From the NCBI GenBank assembly GCA_031282085.1, contig JAITEK010000162.1, forward strand, positions 1 through 20,422: a DNA stretch of 20,422 bases. The letters run 5' to 3'. Below, one piece after another: positions 14,963 to 20,422 of this stretch. The position numbers and the translations under genes were made by a program. The notes beneath the pieces were generated by a model. It was not told where the DNA came from, ran no database searches, and saw only the letters and a list, made by a program, of their open reading frames with translations. Position 1 is the stretch's first letter. Each line of letters opens with the position of its first letter. This DNA is from Coriobacteriales bacterium (GTDB taxonomy: Bacteria > Actinomycetota > Coriobacteriia > Coriobacteriales > UBA8131).

Positions 14963-17900
14963 TTACGCATCGCCGATTCTGCGGCGATACGTCCTCCAGA
15001 AGACGAAGCCTCCCAAGGTGAAGATGCCTAACGCTATGAAGCCGACCGCAAGTGTGAGTACCGTGTTTGCCGCCGTCTGGAAGCCGAGCCCCAAGGGTAT
15101 GGGGGTTAGGGATACCTCCGTTGCCTTGGTGGGGTCAGACAGAGGAGTATCGGGTTCTGTTACCGGCTGCCCGGACTGAGGGGTGGACGACGTTGTGTCA
15201 GCTACCCTGTTCTCAACAAGCTGTCCCTCACTTGAACTATCGGTTGGTGCCGGCGAGGTGCCATCAGAGGGGCCCAGGGCAGGAGCAGAGACAGCAGGAG
15301 AGGCGGTAGCACCCGGGTCGGGAACAGGGTCGGGCGTGGGATCGGGGTTGGGGCTGACAGGATTGGGGCCGGGGTCAGGGTCGCCACCAGGGCCGGGGTC
15401 AGGGTCGCCTCCGGGGCCGGGAGCGCCGATAAGCTCGATGTAGCCGCTGTTTGCGTCATTGCCTACAAGTACTGAAGACTTGTTGCCGGAATAGTCTCCA
15501 TTCCACTCCTTGGGGCCAATGGATGAGACGGACCCACCGCGCTCAGAACTTATGTTGCCGTGGTTTGTGTTGTCATGCAAGACTTCAGACGGGCCGGCCA
15601 GACGGTCGGTCTGTGCTAAGATGCCGCCTACCGAATAGCCACCGTTCCCAATACCTGTGATATTCCCGGTATTGGTGCAGTTTGTAATGACAAATCCTAT
15701 GGCACGATACATCCTTGCAGTTCCCATGATGCCACCCAGATAAAAGACGTTGCCAGTAACATCACCTGAATTGGTGCATCTGTCGATAGTCAACGTACCG
15801 CTGCCAAGACTTTCTACAAACGCAACGATGCCACTTGCAGAGGCATCGTCGCGGCTGTCGTTCCAAATAACCCCGGAGTACATGGCCACAATCTTACCCG
15901 AGTTGGCACAACCACGCACTGTGACGTCTGCGGTTGAACCCGCATTGACTTTTCCGATGATGCCGCCGACGTACTCTCCGCCCGTGATAGCACCAGAGTT
16001 CGTGCAGTTCTCAATGAGTGCGGGGCCGGTCAGTTCTGCTACGATGCCGCCAACCATACTGGTGCTCGTACCCGTAATGGCACCTGAGTTCGTGCATCCG
16101 ATAAAATCAGTGGCTATTGCAGTGCCCGCTATGCCGCTTGCGTTTGTTACCTCAGCTTTGTTGTGGCAGTTTTCCACACGACCGTTTGTTATAACGATAA
16201 CTAAAGCACCGCCACCTCGATTATTAAACCGATCACTTATTACGGTACCAGCAGTGGTGATGTTTTTAAGGGTTGCTCCCTCGCAGCTTGCAAAAAGGGA
16301 TACGCCGGGGCGAAGAGCGGTCCCGAGAACAACAGTGTGACCAGCCCCGTCAAAGACACCACCGTAGCCTGAGATGCCAGGAAATGTCTCACCGACCAAG
16401 TCGATGTCGGCCATCAACTTTGCGTTCGCCTTATTAAAGCCAGCGGGCGTATTCGTGTTTACCTTGTTGGCAAACCAGAAAAGATCATCTGCGGTGTAGA
16501 GGAGCCAGGTGCCTTGTGCGTCTGCCTTGGGTTCACCTGAAAGGTAGTACCTGCCGGGGTCTGAGCCTTCAAAAGCAAGGCGATCTGCGGTGATACGTAA
16601 GGCGCGCAAAAGGCCAAAGTCCAGTTGCATGGTATCTGAACCATCACCTGTTGCGGTGGCGTCCAGATAGTAGTTGTTCTTGTAAAGTGAAGGTGTGGCA
16701 CTGAGTTTTCCGGTGATGCCACCGATGATTGAGCTTGTGTCTTGTGCTGTAAGTGTGCCCAGAGCAAAGTTGTCGCTTATTGAAACATCTTTTGACAGAC
16801 TCTCACCGATGATGCCGCCGATGACAGAACCGGCAGAAGTTGCGCCAATTGAAGAGTCGGGACCATTCCATGACTGGGCTATCGAGGTTGTGCCACTTGC
16901 AACACCTGCTATGCCACCGAGTCTGCCGCTTCCACTGATAGTGCCCGCATAGGCGCAGTTGGTAACCGTTACATCGGTCAGTCTGCCTGTAATACCACCA
17001 ACAGAACCTGAGGCGCTCAGAGAGCCCGTAAAGATGCTTGCCTCAAGTGTGGTTCCTGTCGTGGCTATGCCTAAAAGACCACCAACCTCTGCAGTGCTAC
17101 CACTGAACACGACATCAACATCTCCTGTGACGTGAGAGAATATGCCTCCATCTGATCTGCCGACGATACCACCGACGACAAGAGAGCCACCAGCGGATAC
17201 GACAGAGAGTGAACCAGTGACACTGATGTCTTTCAGTGCGCCTCCTTTGCCGAGGTAGTTTATGAGACCTCCATATGAGCCTTCAATTGCAGATAAGCTG
17301 CGGTTTACGGTAACAGGTCCTCCTGTCAACTCTCCACAGAAGGGACAGGTGGTTGTACCGATGCCTTCAAAGTCCTCTGGTAGGCTGACTTCAGAAAACC
17401 TTCCTTTTATCTTGTTTTCACCGAGTGTGTTGACGGCACGGGCAAACTCTTCTACCTCATCGGATGTACCTAAGAGGTAGTAGCCTTCATTGTCCAGCGT
17501 AAGGTTGATGTCGGGGTGTTTGGTAAGTGTTATCTGCCCGCCTATGACAGGGGCTATCTGTGCTTTGTTCTGTGAGAGCACTAAGTCGACGGACCCCTGG
17601 TTGAATTCGAGAGCAGGGTTCACATAGTCGTAGGTAGCGGCGCGCACATAGGGGTCGGTTATCAACACGAGGCGGTTTCCGTCAGCCTGCACACTGCCCC
17701 CTATAAGGCGAGTAGCCTCTCCGCCTGCCAGGGTTGGGATAAACACAAGGGTAAAACTGAGGGCCTCATCAGCCCTGATAAGGACAGTATGGTCAGTTTC
17801 GATGTAAAGCTGTTTGACGGTTGCTGACGATGAGGTACCTTCCTCTTGGGACGCAGGGCGAAGGGTGCCGAAGAAGTCAAGGCTCGGAAGATGTGGGTTG

Positions 17901-20422
17901 GCTTTCTTGGTTGCTTCCTCATCGAGTACAAGATAGGCTCCCGCATAGTGCACGCCCATAGTCAATGCGTATACATCACTGTCAACCGGAGCAGTTACGG
18001 TAGTCGTGATCTCAATGGGTTGTGGATTGGCTCCGACCAAGCCTTCGCCAGAGCCAAACTCGGCTCTTGCCGCCGAGGCATCCGCGTACACGTACTTGCC
18101 GGGGTTTGCACCCGTCAGAGAAAGACGCCAGGCACCAGTGGGTGGGATACTTAAGGCAAGCGATGAGTCCTCGCCAAGTCCCAGGGCATCTGCGCCATCG
18201 CCTGGGGCGTTAGCGGACAGGTAGTAGTTGTTTTGATAAAGCGTAGGTGCAGCTGAAAGCTTTCCTGTGATGCCACCGAGAGCGACGCCTTCACCTGTAG
18301 CACTCAGCGCACTGAGGTTGAAGTTTCCTATCAGTGAAAGACTAGCTGGCGTTCCTTCACCAAGGATGCCGCCTACAGCAGCGTTTTCACCTGATGCACT
18401 TACCGCAGCCTCAGGCCCGCTCCATGAGTCAACTATCGAGATAGTACCTGAGGCACTGGCTGCTATGCCGCCGGCCAAGATGCCGCCTGAAACAGCAGCA
18501 TTGTTGGCGCAGTTGTTTACCACGGCAGTTTCTGAAATGTTGCCCACGACACCGCCAGCAGCCTCACTGCCGGTAACTGTCGAGCCCGCAACAGTGTGAC
18601 TTGTGGCAAGTGTACCGCCAGAAGCACTGCCAACGATGCCACCGGCTACGGCACCTGAAATGCTGCCTGAACTGGTGCAGGTGTAAATGGTTGAGGCAGC
18701 CGAGCCGTCCCAGCGCCCTACTATGCCGCCTGCGTTTGTACCTCCAGTGACGGAGCCCGAAAAGTCGCAGGTATAAACTCTTGAGGCACCGAGCACCTCG
18801 CCGACATAACCACCCGCGGCAACAGCGTTGGGAGCCCATATCGTGAGGGGACTTCTGCTACGTCCGTGGTATATGGTTCCGCCGTTTGATTGACCGACAA
18901 GACCACCGACAACCGAAGCGTTTGGAGCGGTGACGGTGCCGGAGATGTTGAATTCGTAGACGGTGCCGCCCTCGCCGAGATAGTCCACAAAGCCACCAAC
19001 CACTTTTTCTTCTGAACCAGCCACACGATTTATCACTTTGGCGCTGATATAAGAGCAGTAAAGTTCGCCTTGGAAGGGGTACTCCTCAGTACCGATGCCA
19101 ACAAAGTCTTCCGATGGGACCGCGTTCGCGCTCATGAGTTGGCCCCTGATCTCGTTTTCGCCTGCGTTGACGGCCTCGGCGAAAGCCTGCAGATGCTCGG
19201 GCGTACTCAGGGCATAACGCCCTACGTTAGTATTAAACGGGAGTGGGTCACCATTCGGAAGCTTAACAAACGTCGTCAGCGCCACCTGCCCGTCGTTGCT
19301 GTTCGCCAGACACACCATTTCGGCAAGTTCCGCATCAAGGATGACGTCGTGTAAAAAGTTGAGAGTGGTAAGCCCATCGCCTTCTTCAACGGCACGCACG
19401 GAAGGGTTGGTGAACAGTACGAGACGGTTTGCGTCAAAGACCACGCTACTGTACTGCACGTTACCAAAGCGCACGGTGGCTGTACCCGGGTTTGCACTCG
19501 CCACCGGCGTGAACACAAGCGTAAGCGTAATAGACTCACCGACGTCAGCCAGAGGACTTCCATCGCTTTCCACATACAACTGCTGTGTGGTCGAGCCGCT
19601 TGCAGCGCCAAAACCGAGTGCAAGACCGCTGTTTTTCTCCAGAGTCGACTCTTTATCAAGCACAAGCGTGCCGCCCGGATAGCTTAGTCCTGCCGAAAAC
19701 CCGTAGAGCGCACGACCTTCAGGGGCTGGTATCGTAGCGTAAAGTTCAAAAGGTTCCATATTTTCGGGATTACGAGCGACAACGCCCTTTGCGGGCTCGC
19801 CTCCCTCGCCCGCCAGTGTCGCAGCGGTGGAATAGGCTACATTCAGTCTCGAGAGGTAGTTGGGAGCAACAATCTGAACTTTGCCTTCAGTCTCGGCTGT
19901 CTGAAGCCGCTCTGTCACGCCTGCGGAGTTTCCATCCCCCAGCAACGCCTCAAGAACATCGGTATCCGAATCGTTGAGCAAAAACCCGGGTGCCAGAGTG
20001 TCGAAGTTAAAGGTGGCGTTGTGTTCATGAATTACCTTAAGCGGCACGACAACATCAAAGGAGCCATCTGCTTCGATGAGTTTTGCTCCGTTGCCCTCAG
20101 CGATAAGCCAGTTTCGGTCGCCTCTTGTCTCAAAGCTGATGTTGCTGATGTTGGGATTTTCTGTTGCCAATACACTCTCGTCAACTGCGATGTAGGTGCT
20201 GTTGACGCCCAGCGGTATCGCAAAGCCATAGACGTCAGCGCCTGAGGTGATCCGAAGCGTCACAGAGCCGGGTGTTCCCTTGCGCAACGCGGGGGCAGGA
20301 CCAGGAAAAGAGACCGAGGCGTTTGGTCCGTCGAGAGGAACGAGTGTTGCGGGTGTATCTGAAGGTGTTGCGTCGTCGTCGCTGGCGCTACCTTGGGCGG
20401 CGTTGGCGGCGCCATCCTCATC
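14963..20422 (-). CDS. Giant GLUG-repeat surface protein (B), N-terminus outside window
   Basis: An open frame from the right edge to TAA at 14963-14965, 1819 codons; the start is off window. After an acidic linker there are cohesin-like beta-sandwich domains (about 50-160 and 222-320). A module then recurs twice: beta-sandwich (GGTLVLD at 19655, GAYLVLD at 17921), an entry motif (FVGIGTEEYPFQGEL, FEGIGTTTCPFCGEL), GLUG-type beta-helix rungs (GGIVGRSDGG) and a closing LYQNNYYL/LYKNNYYL. A third, shorter beta-helix (about 1292-1640) uses CTNSGAITG rungs. A Pro/Asp/Gly stalk (about 1667-1708), a Ser/Thr/Pro region, a membrane helix (about 1786-1809) and the basic tail RRRIGDA end the protein. 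GLUG repeats occur in bacterial surface proteins. No LPxTG motif precedes the helix, so it is probably membrane-anchored. Likely an adhesin or matrix protein; the ligand is unknown. Confidence 0.9.
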   Translation of the reverse strand, partial: DEDGAANAAQGSASDDDATPSDTPATLVPLDGPNASVSFPGPAPALRKGTPGSVTLRITSGADVYGFAIPLGVNSTYIAVDESVLATENPNISNISFETRGDRNWLIAEGNGAKLIEADGSFDVVVPLKVIHEHNATFNFDTLAPGFLLNDSDTDVLEALLGDGNSAGVTERLQTAETEGKVQIVAPNYLSRLNVAYSTAATLAGEGGEPAKGVVARNPENMEPFELYATIPAPEGRALYGFSAGLSYPGGTLVLDKESTLEKNSGLALGFGAASGSTTQQLYVESDGSPLADVGESITLTLVFTPVASANPGTATVRFGNVQYSSVVFDANRLVLFTNPSVRAVEEGDGLTTLNFLHDVILDAELAEMVCLANSNDGQVALTTFVKLPNGDPLPFNTNVGRYALSTPEHLQAFAEAVNAGENEIRGQLMSANAVPSEDFVGIGTEEYPFQGELYCSYISAKVINRVAGSEEKVVGGFVDYLGEGGTVYEFNISGTVTAPNASVVGGLVGQSNGGTIYHGRSRSPLTIWAPNAVAAGGYVGEVLGASRVYTCDFSGSVTGGTNAGGIVGRWDGSAASTIYTCTSSGSISGAVAGGIVGSASGGTLATSHTVAGSTVTGSEAAGGVVGNISETAVVNNCANNAAVSGGILAGGIAASASGTISIVDSWSGPEAAVSASGENAAVGGILGEGTPASLSLIGNFNLSALSATGEGVALGGITGKLSAAPTLYQNNYYLSANAPGDGADALGLGEDSSLALSIPPTGAWRLSLTGANPGKYVYADASAARAEFGSGEGLVGANPQPIEITTTVTAPVDSDVYALTMGVHYAGAYLVLDEEATKKANPHLPSLDFFGTLRPASQEEGTSSSATVKQLYIETDHTVLIRADEALSFTLVFIPTLAGGEATRLIGGSVQADGNRLVLITDPYVRAATYDYVNPALEFNQGSVDLVLSQNKAQIAPVIGGQITLTKHPDINLTLDNEGYYLLGTSDEVEEFARAVNTLGENKIKGRFSEVSLPEDFEGIGTTTCPFCGELTGGPVTVNRSLSAIEGSYGGLINYLGKGGALKDISVTGSLSVVSAGGSLVVGGIVGRSDGGIFSHVTGDVDVVFSGSTAEVGGLLGIATTGTTLEASIFTGSLSASGSVGGITGRLTDVTVTNCAYAGTISGSGRLGGIAGVASGTTSIAQSWNGPDSSIGATSAGSVIGGIIGESLSKDVSISDNFALGTLTAQDTSSIIGGITGKLSATPSLYKNNYYLDATATGDGSDTMQLDFGLLRALRITADRLAFEGSDPGRYYLSGEPKADAQGTWLLYTADDLFWFANKVNTNTPAGFNKANAKLMADIDLVGETFPGISGYGGVFDGAGHTVVLGTALRPGVSLFASCEGATLKNITTAGTVISDRFNNRGGGALVIVITNGRVENCHNKAEVTNASGIAGTAIATDFIGCTNSGAITGTSTSMVGGIVAELTGPALIENCTNSGAITGGEYVGGIIGKVNAGSTADVTVRGCANSGKIVAMYSGVIWNDSRDDASASGIVAFVESLGSGTLTIDRCTNSGDVTGNVFYLGGIMGTARMYRAIGFVITNCTNTGNITGIGNGGYSVGGILAQTDRLAGPSEVLHDNTNHGNISSERGGSVSSIGPKEWNGDYSGNKSSVLVGNDANSGYIELIGAPGPGGDPDPGPGGDPDPGPNPVSPNPDPTPDPVPDPGATASPAVSAPALGPSDGTSPAPTDSSSEGQLVENRVADTTSSTPQSGQPVTEPDTPLSDPTKATEVSLTPIPLGLGFQTAANTVLTLAVGFIALGIFTLGGFVFWRTYRRRIGDA
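15367..15420. repeat. 24-nt tandem repeat encoding the Pro-rich stalk
   Basis: GGCCGGGGTCAGGGTCGCC recurs with a 24-nt period (units at 15367, 15391 and a partial unit at 15415), encoding an eight-residue PGPGGDPD unit in protein B. Copy number may vary between strains and change stalk length in frame. Confidence 0.75.
16664..19760 (-). repeat. Large internal duplication in protein B
   Basis: Two copies of a beta-sandwich plus GLUG beta-helix module lie head to tail. Matching anchors are 1734 nt apart at the sandwich (19655 against 17921) and at the GIGT entry motif (19091 against 17357). They are only 1554 nt apart at the NNYYL end motif (18218 against 16664). The copy nearer the C-terminus is therefore 180 nt (60 residues) shorter, all within the beta-helix. 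Confidence 0.8.

Noticed and set aside
15367..15420. Possible CRISPR-like array from the 24-nt repeats
   Set aside because: The repeats are directly tandem without spacers and encode the Pro-rich stalk of protein B in frame.

Overview
The window looks like a chromosomal segment of a high-GC, host- or gut-associated actinobacterium. Coriobacteriia (for example an Eggerthella/Slackia/Olsenella relative) is my best guess. The reasons are the GC-rich coding sequence, a tandem-ACT protein paired with a phenylacetate-CoA ligase, very large Ig/InlB/GLUG-type surface proteins, and a possible leaderless transcript. This is inferred from gene content, not from a marker gene, so it is moderate at best.

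Layout. (1) 1-8407, minus strand: the first 2802 codons of a giant secreted multi-domain adhesin (A) whose C-terminus lies outside the window. (2) 8408-9006: an intergenic region with a 28-residue hydrophobic peptide ORF on the minus strand. A good plus-strand promoter faces it, and the two converge on a perfect 11-bp hairpin. This resembles a type I toxin-antitoxin arrangement and is my main candidate for something undescribed. (3) 9007-11208, plus strand: a single-pass membrane protein with a long low-complexity, Ala/Lys/Arg-rich cytoplasmic region and an unknown extracellular domain. (4) 11209-11415: a convergent intergenic region holding an 80-nt REPIN-like long palindrome. (5) 11416-13782, minus strand: zinc-ribbon/FHA protein, tandem-ACT protein and PaaK-type ligase. 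The last two are clearly an operon (7-bp gap). (6) 13783-14104: intergenic, with a composite nested palindrome. (7) 14105-14842, minus strand: a one-domain GcvT-like folate-fold protein, possibly leaderless. (8) 14963-20422, minus strand: the C-terminal 1819 codons of a second giant surface protein (B). It has a duplicated beta-sandwich plus GLUG beta-helix module, a Pro-rich stalk and a C-terminal membrane anchor; its N-terminus is off the window.

How the parts relate. The two giant proteins are cell-surface or secreted factors that likely mediate contact with host, mucus or other bacteria, and they flank a small metabolic/regulatory block. ACT + PaaK points to activation of aryl acids (phenylacetate-like) to CoA esters with amino-acid-responsive control, typical of amino-acid-fermenting anaerobes. 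A family of dispersed palindromes sharing the core ATTC...GAAT recurs in three intergenic or coding positions. One copy lies inside the signal-peptide coding region of adhesin A.

No rRNA, tRNA, CRISPR array, transposase or phage gene was recognised.
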